Position numbers and translations under genes: made by a program. Shown here piece by piece: positions 24,728 to 35,993 of a stretch of DNA of 64,000 nt; within the stretch, counting starts at the first letter, position 1, and the number at the start of each line of letters is the position of its first letter. Source of the DNA: Phoronis australis (Eukaryota > Phoronida > Phoronidae); contig NMRA01000141.1 in assembly GCA_002633005.1 (NCBI GenBank), positions 490,326 to 554,325 of the forward strand. Reading direction: 5' to 3'. The notes under the pieces were generated by a model that saw nothing but the letters and a program-made list of their open reading frames with translations, was not told where the DNA came from and ran no database searches.

Positions 24728-24812
24728 AGTGATGACATGGTGGAATACGATTTAGTTGTCGCTAGATGGTGCTAGGCTGGTTGGTGTACAGGGTTATGCT
24801 TTATTTCCCACC
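24728..24812 (+). repeat. Short repeat, copy of 4241-4323
   Basis: The tract shares AGTGATGACATGGTGGAATA, the GTCGCTAG-TG-T-CTAGGCTGGTTGGTG core and CTTTATTTCCCAC with 4241-4323. Confidence 0.8.
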
Positions 24813-24815
24813 ATA

Positions 24816-26118
24816 AAACACATGAAATAGATGCATAAATTATTAAAACCAAGAAAGCAGAATTAATGATCATAAACAAATAATTTTTATTTTCAATTAC
24901 GAGCCTGTTTTTTCATTTCAACAAAAAATATTTATCAATTGTATTCTTGCAAATCAATGACAAATCAACTGTTAGTCCCGCGGGTAGTCCCTACCTCAAC
25001 ATCAGGACCTAGGCCATGCTTGATGTTAATATTCTTGATCAACAAATTAAACCAGATGTGATTTGCAAATGATAGCAAAATGCAATGAGCCACCAGTGTC
25101 GAATATATCTTCAATTCGTCAAAAACACGACCAGAGTACCTGGTTCGTGTAGAAAACATTTTTGTCAACAATTTACAAGAAGAAACGTAACTCTGAATTC
25201 AGCATAATACCTAATCCGTAACACGATTGCCGCAATTTGGTCATATTTACTTTTCATGTTACGAACCTAGTTTTCCGAAAAAACTTATACGCCTTCGTCA
25301 GACAAATCTTTGATGCATTGACTTGTTCTCTATTGTATTTTTTACGTTTCTGTGGTTAATTATCGAAACATTTTTAAGATTTAAAAAGACCAGTCATCTA
25401 ATTCAAGCAATATCAAGTTCCACTTTGTTTAAGAGGCACAGAACAGTTCTCACTGGGTTTTGAACAGCAAAACACACGTCACTTGATTTGTCACCTTTCT
25501 TCACTGTCGAAAACAGGATGAAAAGAATGACACGTTTTCAGTTATTTCACATAAAAAGCCCCACAGATGAGCACAAAAACTTTATCCACTCTTGTATTTT
25601 TGACTCTTTCACTCCCAATGAAAACCAAGCTAGACTAAGAAAAGCACGGGCAAAAATGCAAAATCGGCACTTTTCACCCCCAAAACACCACTTCCCTGCC
25701 GATGCACGACTAAAGCCAACATTAGATACAGAAAGCAAATTTCCGAAAATGTAGTCCAAAAGTACTGCCAACCTACTATTTTTTGGCAATTCTGGCTTGT
25801 TTGAGGGCTACCTGAAATCTCAATCAATTTCTCAGTCGCTACCCAGCAAAGCACAATTGCAACCGGGGCCGCCATCTTGAAGAAGGGTGCAGCTACAGCC
25901 GAGAAAGTGACCTTTTTGTATTCTCAGCATGTTCACAAATACAAACAAATCCCATTCATTGAGCCTACATGCAATGCCTACCCACAAAATGCCCCCAAAC
26001 TTGGCCTACCCCAAAATTTTAATATTTTGGCAGTGCAAATTGGCCGCGGCCGCAGCCTAACTGTTCAGTGCCACCTTATCGCAGTGATCGCCTCGCTTTG
26101 GATTTTAATGTCCGCCGC
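24816..26118 (-). mobile_element. 1.3-kb dispersed element R, copy 1
   Basis: The tract is collinear with 40031-41322: ATTATTAAAACCAAGAAAG, TCAGACAA-TCTTTG, CATAAAAAGCCC, GCCGCCATCTTGAAGAAG and GGATTTTAATGTCCGCC occur in the same order. No transposase or reverse transcriptase is visible. On the minus strand it contains AAGATGGCGGC. The left end differs from copy 2, so it is truncated or interrupted there. Confidence 0.82.
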
Positions 26119-27437
26119 GTTAATTACCGTACTCGTCCGGGTTACCGCCGATGCTCGGCTTACCGCCCACACCCACTTTTTATGATCGAGACCTCCTTAA
26201 AAGTGTGTGTGCTTTTGTGAACGTTCGTCTCGTAAAACTAAGATTCCAAAACGTGCGCAACTCGCTTACCTTTCAATAACAATCGATCAGTTTTAGCGGA
26301 ACCGGGAACTTGCCTTACTATGGCGGTAAAATATCCGTATTCTCATGCTCTTTACTGAAGGAGATACAATTGTTTCCTTTGGCTCACGCGCGGAACTCAT
26401 GTCAGCATGTACTGATTACTGAGGCAGCAATTGTCGAATCTATTTCATTGCCGTGGAAGAACCAACAAAGTGGTACTTGACAAGAATTTCAAGTCCGTGG
26501 CTTACCTTTCTGGATTCCCCGTGACAGTACACGACACATCATCACCCTGTGCAATAAAATTAAAAAAAAAAAAAAAAAAAACACGAGCACACCCGGCTGG
26601 TACATGGCTAACGATTTTGGAAACTCCATCGACATTATTTTGGACGGATTGTTTTGAATACAAGCAAATACTGGCCATTGTTCCGTGTTTTCGTTATGTT
26701 TTTAATGACTCACTCTTGACATCAAAATGGAAGCGCCCAACCAAAAGCAACAGAGCAAGAAATCAAATCATAATCAAGCCCAAGTCGAACAATCTATCCA
26801 TATCTATTTATTTTCTTATCATTCAGCCTTTTTAAATTAAAATTCCAAAATTTAATGCGCCAACGCCACGAATATTCGTCAAGTTTGATATATGTAACTC
26901 CCCTTTTGTTGCAACAACTAACTACACACGGTTTCTAGAACGTTCTAATGTTTCAATATACGTTTAGCAACTATAAGAGACGAAACGTGAAGTAATTACA
27001 GAAATTCACAAGCAGTAATAGAATGGCTGCAGGACGGGATTGAACTGGAACCCTCTGGTACAACACTTCGGGATGGCAGGTGGCACCAGTGGATTATTAA
27101 TTAAATGCGTTTGCCTGCAGTGACTTACTTGAATGAATCTATGTAATGTTTCTGATGCTAAAACGTTTAGTGCCGATCATCACGAATTGTTGTGTTGCCT
27201 CTCCCTACTCCCTTCTCCCCTCCGGAGAGGGTTCCGCACGAGACAAATCTCCCTCCATCTTATCTACATGTACGCCCCTCAGGATGCCCTGACTGTTGCA
27301 TACTTCTGTATGCATTATACATTGCTCCTTGCTAGTTCAAATTAAGGCTTGGTTTTGGCCTTTATATTTGCCGTCAATCTTAATGAACTTGTACGTAACA
27401 AAATAGACATTGTGTACTGTTCGTCTTCTTCAATGTC
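26119..27437. other. Intergenic, no gene seen; poly(A) run
   Basis: A run of about 18 A follows an AATAAAATT word (26553-26580), which looks like the tail of a retroposed transcript. I cannot identify the source. The remainder is AT-rich without recognisable exons. Confidence 0.4.
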
Positions 27438-27989
27438 TAGAGCATTATGACATATAGATGGCGCTTGCTATTCGCATTTGCCGCCATGTTCCTTTTGTCT
27501 CTAAAAATTAGCGGTAAGATTCCCAGTATCAGTGGCGGATTTAGGGGGGGGGGGGCAAGGGGGGCATGCCCCCCCCCTAAAATTCTACCAGATACCATTT
27601 GGGAGTTCGGGTGTGCACAAACAGGGGCTTGTCGGGGGTTGAATGAACAATGCATAGGCCCTGAGCAACTGAACTGAACGAAACCCGTTTATCGTTTTTT
27701 TTTTAGCCAACAGGTCCGCACCATTTGAGGCCTCTGCGTCCCCACATTTTAGGCTGGGCCCGCGCATCTGCCGAAATTCTCGTTATTCCCGTGCCCTGCC
27801 CCCCAACTCAAAATCCTGGATCCGCCCCTGTTTATTGTAGCCTTAGCACATCTGTAGCATTGTTAACATATTATAATAACTCGTCACTTATCAGCGACCT
27901 AGTATTTACCCCCTGTCTCTGTTCTTTCAGGTTACGATCATTCATCAATAGGCCTAAACAGTAAAGAAATACTTGCGAGTTATTTTCTA
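27438..27989 (+). repeat. 5' LTR (with nested MITE)
   Basis: Without the 301-bp insert at 27530-27830 this LTR is about 250 bp and matches 29693-29935 with few differences. Confidence 0.85.
27530..27830. mobile_element. MITE family G, copy nested in the 5' LTR
   Basis: The ends are CAGTGGCGGATTTAGGGGG and the complement of CAAAATCCTGGATCCGCCCCTG. The whole 301 bp matches the reverse complement of 51319-51614. The 3' LTR lacks it at the equivalent point, which proves it is a separate insertion. No clear target duplication survives here. Confidence 0.88.
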
Positions 27990-28004
27990 TGATCGTGACC
28001 GCTA

Positions 28005-28176
28005 ATCCTCTTAAACCAGTGACTCCAAACGATGACCGTCAATTCTCAAGCCTCGACGACCACTTGGAGCAAGCCGCGCCACCGCCTCCCATCCTCTTAA
28101 ACCAGTGACTCCAAACGATGACCGTCAATTCTCAAGCCTCGACGACCACTTGGAGCAAGCCGCGCCACCGCCTCCC
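28005..28176 (+). repeat. 86-bp tandem duplication
   Basis: ATCCTCTTAAACCAGTGACT starts at 28005 and again at 28091, and the two 86-bp copies look identical. It lies just inside the 5' LTR. 86 is not a multiple of three, so any frame through it is shifted. Confidence 0.95.
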
Positions 28177-28249
28177 TGGAAGACTTACCTTCTGTCACCT
28201 GAGACAAAGTCCGCGTTACCACAGCCAGCGACCCAGACTTGTCACGTCT

Positions 28250-29614
28250 AGTAGCCATGGCGTCTTGCCCGAGTTATACCCCAACTGGCCTGAGGGGCTG
28301 CGCGAGTACCACCCATTCCGGTACCATCTCTACTCCTTCAATGGCGTCCTCATGTACATGGACAGAGTGGTAATCCCACGGCCACTACAAAATTTTGGCC
28401 TGGTATCACGAGCGCCATCACCCACACACGGGCCCGCTGTGAACACTGCAACCGCATCTCCCCGTCCCAACCTAGCGCACCACCCGCTCCACGATTCGAC
28501 CCGACCTACCCGTTTCAAAGCATCTGTGCGATTCGACCCGACCTACCCGTTTCAATGCGTCTGTGCGGACTATCATCCATCACAAGGGAATAAACTACCT
28601 GGTCATTTTGGACCGATACTCCAGTTGGCCCATTGTGGAACGCGCTGCCGATGGAGCAGATGGCCTCATCTCCTGCCTTCGGCCAGGTTTTTGCCACCTA
28701 CGGTATTGCACAGGAGCTCTCATCCGACGGCGGCCCGGAATTAACCGCTTTCGCCACCCGTCAGTTCCTTCAACAGTGGGGCGTACATCATCGTCTCTCC
28801 TCTGTGGCGAATCCACACAGCAACTGCCGAGATAGGTGTCAAAACTGTGCGACGCCTCATCTCGGACAGCACGGGACCTAATGGCACCCTGGACGCCAAT
28901 GCCTTCCAACGCGCGATCCTCCAATGTCGCAACGCACCAGACCCAACGACCAGGCTCTCGCCACCTCAGTGCTGCCTAACCAGAGACTTCATACCTGTAC
29001 GACCTGGCCGGTACCTTCCCCAACCTACATGGCACTCTACCCTGGCGACTAGAGAGGACGCCCTTCGCAACCGCCATATGCTCGACGCGGAACGCTGGTC
29101 GGAACACACCCGACGTCGTCGTCCTCCACTCAGAGTGGGTGACATCGTACGCCTCCAGAGCCAGGTTGGCAACCATCCGACCAAATGGGACAAGACCGGC
29201 ACCGTCATTGAAGTCCGTCAGTTCCACCAATACCTTGTCCGCGTTGACGGCTCTGGTCGTGTCACCCTACGGAACAGGAAATTCGTGCGACAGTTCGTCC
29301 CGGTTCACCCCCCCCCACCACGCCGTCGCACCTTGCTCGAGGACGTGGCTTGCGCCCCATCGCCGCCGGCCGTCAAGCGCCAACCTGTTCCAGGACCGAC
29401 GCCTTCGTCACCCCCTCTCGTTGCCGACAGGGCACGACGTTTGGATACCCCTGCGACGTCGTCACCGCCGACGCGCGCCGGATCCTCCACCCCAACGTTT
29501 CTCCGCCGGCACCACTGATCGACTCCGCCGGCTCCGACGGACTCCACGCCGCCGCCACAACGTTCCCTACGCGAGAAGAGGCGACCTGCGTGGCTTGGAG
29601 ATTTCTTGCCATAG
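28250..29614 (+). pseudogene. Gypsy-type integrase remnant
   Basis: Integrase inserts the DNA copy of the element. In order the remnant shows the linker before the zinc finger (EGLREYHPF, MDRVVIP; about 28285-28380), a C-x-x-C piece of the finger (near 28440), the core with a D-Y start, LVILDRYSSWP and SSDGGPEL (28560-28750), the third acidic residue of the DDE triad in another frame (near 28828), and a C-terminal VGDIVRLQS / KWDKTGTV / YLVRVDGSGR region (29135-29260) with a Pro/Arg-rich tail. Reading changes frame several times, an in-frame TGA lies at 29516-29518 before the RRPAWLGDFLP end, and a 37-bp duplication interrupts the core. Confidence 0.87.
28493..28566 (+). repeat. 37-bp tandem duplication inside the integrase remnant
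   Basis: GATTCGACCCGACCTACCCG starts at 28493 and again at 28530, with two mismatches between the units. The 37-bp step shifts the reading frame. Confidence 0.93.
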
Positions 29615-29692
29615 CCTCCTGCCCGTCGTTTCAGTATATCAGTCCTACCGTAGGTCTCTGTTGTTCCCGACTCCGGTTAGGACTTGTGGAGA

Positions 29693-29935
29693 TAGAGAAT
29701 TATGACATATAGATGGCTCTTGCTATTCGCCCTAGCCGCCATGTTCAATTAGCGGTAAGATTCTCTCATTTATTGTAGCCTTAGCACATCGTTAGCATTG
29801 TTAACCTATTATAATCACGCGTCACTCATCAGCGACCTAGTATTTACCCCCTGTCTCTGTTCTTTCAGGTTACGATCATTCGTAGTTTGCTGTCATCAAT
29901 AAACAGTAAAGAAATACTTGCGAGTTATTTTCTAC
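29693..29935 (+). repeat. 3' LTR
   Basis: It matches the 5' LTR without the MITE, including AGCGGTAAGATTC, ATCAGCGACCTAGTATTTAC and CAGTAAAGAAATACTTGCG. Confidence 0.87.
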
Positions 29936-32285
29936 TGTCTTAATCAAATTTTCTAAACTTAGAATAAGTAATGCTTGTGTAAAAATCTTGCACCTCCATT
30001 TTGGTTGATATGAATTCTGATGAGACTGGTGATCGTTCACATATATCAGTCTGATCATCGTTTACAGCATTATTCTTAGGATCATTTTTGGTCAGTGACG
30101 AGAATTCGTATAAATTACTAGAGCTGATGAAAAAACTTGGATCTTATATTACACCATACGTTAACATTAATTCTTATCAACATCTTATAACATGTCATAC
30201 CATTCTTAGAAATAGTCAAAATTAATCTATTTTATCAACCATAATTGATTGTGTAGGCCTACACCTGTCGTGCACGCGCAGATATAGTGCCTGTGTGTAC
30301 TCGTGCACGCGCAGATAAGTATAGTGCCTGTGTACACTTGTCCTGGATATACATGTATAAAGAGGGACAAATGGACATTTACCCCGAACTGCTGCACCGA
30401 AAGAGGGCACCGTATGAAATGGGATACCTTAAGGTGAAAGGCTAAACATCATTAAGCTTGGAAAAAAGTGACAGTTCATTCCACCGTCGTGTGGTCCCAA
30501 AACGATGCAGGGAGTGATCTCCTTCAACATGAAAGCACGATTTCACAAAAATAGGAAAATAGAGGTAATCGATTCCAACATTGGGCTCTTTCTTCGTGAG
30601 CGGCCCCGTAAGAATTTGTCATTAAAAACACAAAAAGGTGGCCACTTGAATGTCATCAGTGGCCTCCTTCAAGGGCGGGGCTCCTAAATGTGAAAATATC
30701 TATATTTTCAAATATCAGGAAATGCGCAGCAATTGATGTTATCTGTTTCTCAAGTGATATACAGTTTCGAGAAAAAAATAAAGCGAAAGTTATCTCCGTT
30801 ATCCATTGCCTCTGGAAAAATATAGTTTTGCATTCGCAAACATCCACTAAATTAGTACGCTCTGCAAAATCTTCGCTTTACAAATTTTCTCGATATTTCG
30901 AAATATATAAATGTGCGTTTAGACGACCTGTGCTGCAAAAGCGAAGACCCTAACGACAGTGAGGACAGGGTCCTCAAAAGGTAAACCATGCACTGATGCT
31001 GATTTGTTAAATGTCCTCTTGAATTTTCTCTTTTATCCGTTTTTCGCAGTCTTTCTTTTCTCGACTGGCCCCAGCACCACGCCTATGTCGGTTGCCACGG
31101 TTTAACCCAGACGCCTGAAAATTTTTGGGGGGCCGTGCCCCCCCCCGCTTCCTACGGCCCTGCTACCGTAGGCCTACGTGGCAAACCATAGAAGACTAAT
31201 CCAGACCAAGCGAGTGGTCCTAATCCTCAATATGTTGGATTTGGTGAATATTTATCTGCGCAATTTTGCAAAGTGTGTGACGATACATTGAGAATCACCG
31301 CCACAGCCAGTACTTTGTATTTTGGATTGCTGTACATACGGCGGCTTGAACCTTTTCCTTAAAGAACCCTGGGACAACTGCACACTCCAGTAACTGTGTA
31401 ATGACACAGTTGGACAGCTTCTTAGCATGAAACACTATAGGGTCACGTCCACATATGACGCAGTATAGATGTGATCACTGGGTTATGTCGTCCGTTCAGG
31501 TACGTTCACATTTTTCTCGCGTTGTGTATTGCAATTTTGCTCATTAAGAAATGGTGACATTAGCAAAAATAAAATGCGCAAAATTAAATAGAATTATTAC
31601 ACGCCACCTCAGTGTGTAGGCCTAACAGTGTCGCGTTAAATTCTTGACTAAAATGGATAAAAACGTTATTTTATTGCTATAAAAGTTAGACGAAACTGCC
31701 GAATAATACTGGCTGGAGAAGTTCGTCCAAGTTTGCGAGATGGTGACAGAGTTGTGTGGTAATTTTGAAAATTTTGTTTTTCATTCAGTTTCTCAGCCAA
31801 AGTATCTAGGTGTCCCAGTGAGGTACGACATAGAGTGCTTTCATAGCTGGAAATTGTACTACACTCCTTTCGTAAACTATAGGAGAGGTCGACATTTACT
31901 AACAAACAGAAGCAGGTCGCGCTGGTGTAGCTCATACACTTTTGTTATTCCCGCAGATGTTATAAGTATATTTGCAGTAACAGTTTAGATTTCCACCTGT
32001 TGAGTACATCAATCAAATGCCACGTCTTCCTCTTGTCAATTTTTGTCATATGAATATATTTTGTAATTGTGTATTATAAGTAACGTACTCAACACTTCTT
32101 ATTTTAGACGAGCTATAGGCCTACCTCAATCGTCCACATTTGAATATGTACTCGTATGAATAAGCATTCTCCCTCTCTCTAATTTTGATGCAACTGAAGT
32201 TACAGGCAATGCGGGCAATTTGAATTGACAAATTCATGGTTGCCGGACCAAGTCCAGTTTACTTGAACTGTCATAGGAGCCCTCT
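29936..32285. other. Intergenic, no gene seen
   Basis: A 33-bp tandem pair lies at 30271-30340. At about 31105-31170 a palindromic GGGGGGCCGTGCCCCCCC tract suggests another small element end. Short open frames have no recognisable content. Confidence 0.35.
30271..30340. repeat. 33-bp tandem duplication
   Basis: TGCACGCGCAGATA occurs at 30271 and 30304, each followed by TATAGTGCCTGTGT. The second unit has a 3-bp insert. Confidence 0.85.
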
Positions 32286-32930
32286 GTGATGACTAACCTT
32301 TTGACAACATTGCCCTCACGGTCAGACGACACAATCGAATTGCTAGATGAACTATTTTACAATTTCATCTGGGACAATAAACTTGACAAAACTAAAAGAA
32401 CTACCTTGAATCAAGATTTTTCGCTGGGAGGGTGCAAAATGGTTCGTCTGAAGTCATTCATCAAATCCCTTAAGATTTCGTGTTTCAGAAGATTTTATAC
32501 TTAGTGATGAGAGGGCCTGAAAGAAAATTTTAATTTCTACAAATCACTTACTTTCACGAAACTTGTTTCATTTTGGTGTGGCCTATTATCATTCTCTTTG
32601 CGTTTCAGTTAAGAATCAGTTTTGGGAAGACGTTTTTCGAAATGTTGGAGAATTGATTGGCATTTTCACTACTAAAAAGGTAAGGTGGGTTCCTATGACC
32701 CAATTTGGCTTTACCCAAAAATCTCAATCGAAGTGGATATTTTATGAAGGTTAGTATGCTAAAGGTATTGTATGTATTTACGATTTGTTAGGTTTCAATG
32801 ACAATTTGATGTATTGCAAAGACTTTTGTATTTATTTTGGATTTTCTCCACCACTCACTGTATTCATGGACGTGCGATGTGTTGTTCGTAACTTACTTAA
32901 ACATGTGGATTCGCCCAAAACCATTCTTCT
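32286..32930 (+). pseudogene. LINE ORF2 remnant (C-terminal reverse-transcriptase part)
   Basis: The first stretch reads LTTLPSRSDD, LFYNFIWDNKLDKTKR, GGCKMVRLKSFIKSLKI, the region after the polymerase core of CR1/L2-type LINEs, where the word Phe-Ile-Trp and a Lys-Arg pair are typical. After a stop the homology resumes in another frame (32590-32760) with FWEDVFRNVGELIG and KKVRWVPMTQFG, then AKGIVCIYDLL and the FG-S words near 32850. Stops and frame changes show it is dead. The clade is not certain. Confidence 0.72.
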
Positions 32931-33400
32931 TCACCGCCCAAAGTTTATTACCACTTTACCTTAGCACATGAAAAATTATAACAGTGTGTATAAATTACTT
33001 GCTTATACAAAAACAAAATTACGCCACTGCTTCTCCCACACGGCAAACAACGTCTTCTTATTTGGTTTGGATAGGCATAGGTGTATTGAAAATGTGACCT
33101 TTGACCTTTTGACGTAAACAAAATTGCGCAAACATGAGCCAATTCGATTTCTTTGAGCGCATGCGTGCATGTATAATAATAGGGGCTGAGAATTTGAAAA
33201 CTGTTTTGGGATGCAGTAGTTTATATTTCGTCGGCGTTTCAAAACTAGTGAATCCGACGATCTTTTCTTCAAATTCTTGAAACATTCATAGTGAATACCT
33301 CTCATGTTAGCATCCCCAAGAAGTAGATTTGTCACGATCTGTATTATGACGAGTTTTCGCGTTCCATGCCTCTTTAAAATCACCCAGCGATAACTATTAA

Positions 33401-34875
33401 AGGCGAAGGCAACCTTTTTTGATGTCATTTTGAGTTAAAATAAGGTTGGTTGGTTATCCTAGACATATTTTCCACTTAATTACAGCTTTTCGTAATTTTG
33501 TTAATTACTCGTCCGCTACTCCGGAAGTGACGTTTTAGGAGGCAAGCATTTCCCGCCAATTTCTTTTCATATAGTCTGACTGTGAGAGCTGCCGAGTCAG
33601 TCATTGTTCTACCTCGGTTGTGTTAAGTTNNNNNNNNNNNNNNNNNNNNNNNNNNNNNNNNNNNNNNNNNNNNNNNNNNNNNNNNNNNNNNNNNNNNNNN
33701 NNNNNNNNNNNNNNNNNNNNNNNNNNNNNNNNNNNNNNNNNNNNNNNNNNNNNNNNNNNNNNNNNNNNNNNNNNNNNNNNNNNNNNNNNNNNNNNNNNNN
33801 NNNNNNNNNNNNNNNNNNNNNNNNNNNNNNNNNNNNNNNNNNNNNNNNNNNNNNNNNNNNNNNNNNNNNNNNNNNNNNNNNNNNNNNNNNNNNNNNNNNN
33901 NNNNNNNNNNNNNNNNNNNNNNNNNNNNNNNNNNNNNNNNNNNNNNNNNNNNNNNNNNNNNNNNNNNNNNNNNNNNNNNNNNNNNNNNNNNNNNNNNNNN
34001 NNNNNNNNNNNNNNNNNNNNNNNNNNNNNNNNNNNNNNNNNNNNNNNNNNNNNNNNNNNNNNNNNNNNNNNNNNNNNNNNNNNNNNNNNNNNNNNNNNNN
34101 NNNNNNNNNNNNNNNNNNNNNNNNNNNNNNNNNNNNNNNNNNNNNNNNNNNNNNNNNNNNNNNNNNNNNNNNNNNNNNNNNNNNNNNNNNNNNNNNNNNN
34201 NNNNNNNNNNNNNNNNNNNNNNNNNNNNNNNNNNNNNNNNNNNNNNNNNNNNNNNNNNNNNNNNNNNNNNNNNNNNNNNNNNNNNNNNNNNNNNNNNNNN
34301 NNNNNNNNNNNNNNNNNNNNNNNNNNNNNNNNNNNNNNNNNNNNNNNNNNNNNNNNNNNNNNNNNNNNNNNNNNNNNNNNNNNNNNNNNNNNNNNNNNNN
34401 NNNNNNNNNNNNNNNNNNNNNNNNNNNNNNNNNNNNNNNNNNNNNNNNNNNNNNNNNNNNNNNNNNNNNNNNNNNNNNNNNNNNNNNNNNNNNNNNNNNN
34501 NNNNNNNNNNNNNNNNNNNNNNNNNNNNNNNNNNNNNNNNNNNNNNNNNNNNNNNNNNNNNNNNNNNNNNNNNNNNNNGTAGTTGAGTTCTCTACTAACC
34601 TATCTTGCCGCAGAATACTCGCCGATGGAAAGTGGTGGCGACAATTGTTGAAAAACAGCACAAAACAAAAGTAGAATAGAACAGATTCGCACGGTAAACT
34701 CAACGCAAAACCAAGTGGCGGGAAACGCTTGCTTCCTAAAACGTCACTTCCGGAGTAGAGGACCGGAGTAATTAATAAAATTGCGAAAAGCTGTAATTAA
34801 GTAGAAAATATGTCTAGGATAACCAACCAACCTTATTTTAGCTCAAAATGACATGAAAAAGGGTTGCCTTCGCCT
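33401..34875. mobile_element. TTAA-flanked DNA element with long inverted repeats
   Basis: The left end AGGCGAAGGCAACC and the right end GGTTGCCTTCGCCT are inverted repeats that continue for over 150 bp, through TAAGGTTGGTTGGTTATCC and AAACGTCACTTCCGG. TTAA lies just outside both ends (33397-33400 and 34876-34879). The 4-bp TTAA target fits Kolobok- or piggyBac-like elements. The middle is an assembly gap, so coding content is unknown. Confidence 0.82.
33630..34578. other. Assembly gap (949 N)
   Basis: The bases are undetermined. The gap falls inside the inverted-repeat element 33401-34875, which probably caused the assembly to fail. Frames that run through the N tract are meaningless. Confidence 0.99.
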
Positions 34876-35204
34876 TTAATGTTGTATTCACAGGCACTTA
34901 ATCGAGCCGCGTTGTGAGCAGTGATAAGGTGTGGTTTTTGGAAACTTCACATTTTCACGAATTGATACGCCTATATCACAAGCATGCGCACTTCCGACTA
35001 CCGGATTTCAAAATGAGATTACACATGCTTTATCTGTTAATGTAAACCATGGTAAAAGTTTGGTCAAAGTCGTTGAAAGATTTACCAAAGTTAACGAATG
35101 TTCCGCGGAGTTTTTAGACGCGGTTTCCGGCTCTTTAGTGGACATCATTTGAAATAATCGAAAGTAAATTCACACGTTGCGAGGCCTGATGCAGTCTGAA
35201 ATCA

Positions 35205-35460
35205 TCATAACGGTCAGCCTTGGCAAGTTGTTCCACTGTTGAATGGCCTGAATAACGTAGGACTTAGAGTAAAACGAAGTTCTGTGTTTAGGCAAAACCA
35301 AATTGTTTGAGGTAGAAAGTCTTGTCCTGATTTGGTGGCTATTTCGAAAAAGTACGAGATAAATAAGTTGGTACATTATTGTGAAAACACTTAATGCTTC
35401 ATACACAAACATAAAATATTTGTCAATAGGGAGCCACCCCAGTCTGTTCCGCTTATCATT
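35205..35460 (-). pseudogene. LINE ORF2 C-terminal remnant
   Basis: The frame reads RLGWLPIDKYFMF, then IRTRLSTSNNLVLPK-RTSFYSKSYVIQAIQQWNNLP. This is the typical end of CR1/Jockey-like LINE proteins, where a WN-LP word follows a Thr-Arg and a Pro-Lys segment. A short HCCVPKCVND piece just upstream (about 35455-35485) resembles the first Cys pair of a THAP domain, but I would not rely on it. Confidence 0.68.
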
Positions 35461-35993
35461 CACACACTTCGGCACGCAACAGTGATCGTGGTGAATACTT
35501 TGTTTACCCTGGTTAGCGCCATGGTCACTGGGCTCAACCACCATCTTGGAGAGAAGGACGTATGTGTAGCCTCGTTTTGAGAATACTGGCCGATCGTGTG
35601 GTATAGGCCATTATTCCAGATATATGTAAAACACAAATTGTATCACAAAACGGTGTTCAAATCAAAAAAGTTTGGTTTACTATGACTGAGTTTACGCATG
35701 TCAATCTTGGCTTCAGCTCCTTGATTGATAAGGAAAGTAATCCTTCCTCATTAATAGTCTTCACGCAGTTAGACTTGTGTGATAAACAACACAAAGGATA
35801 TGGAAATGATCGCTGTCTTGACTCACTGGATATTGACTCGATCCAATACAAATGACATGTCATACCACTGAACCGTTTATTAATAATTCCCGATCTAAAC
35901 AGGTATGATATTGCACTCAAATCAAGCATGCGGGGAGCATGAAGAAAAATGTCACGCATGCATCATTTGTTATGTAAGACTTGAGTTTCCTTC

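Larger units (their letters stand above)
27438..29935 (+). mobile_element. Decayed Ty3/Gypsy-type LTR retrotransposon
   Basis: Two matching LTRs (about 27438-27989 and 29693-29935) bound an internal part of only 1.7 kb. That part keeps the integrase end of pol, while gag, protease, reverse transcriptase and RNase H are missing. The LTRs share GACATATAGATGG, TTATTGTAGCCTTAGCACAT and CTGTCTCTGTTCTTTCAGG. TGTC occurs just outside both ends (27434-27437 and 29936-29939) and may be a 4-bp target duplication. The integrase is broken by frameshifts, two tandem duplications and a stop, so the element is inactive. A MITE sits inside the 5' LTR only. Confidence 0.87.

Noticed and set aside
27000-27090. 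tRNA-like words (GGATTGAAC, TGGTACAACACTTCGGGATGG)
   Set aside because: No acceptor stem or cloverleaf could be drawn; probably chance or a decayed SINE.
28118-29705. Several overlapping frames of 60-223 codons on both strands
   Set aside because: GC-rich shadows of the broken integrase; only the plus-strand pieces with integrase motifs are meaningful.
30241-30340. Possible CRISPR-like repeat
   Set aside because: Only two tandem 33-bp units without spacers, in a eukaryotic context.
33604-34703. Long open frames of 320-364 codons on both strands
   Set aside because: They consist almost wholly of undetermined bases of the assembly gap.
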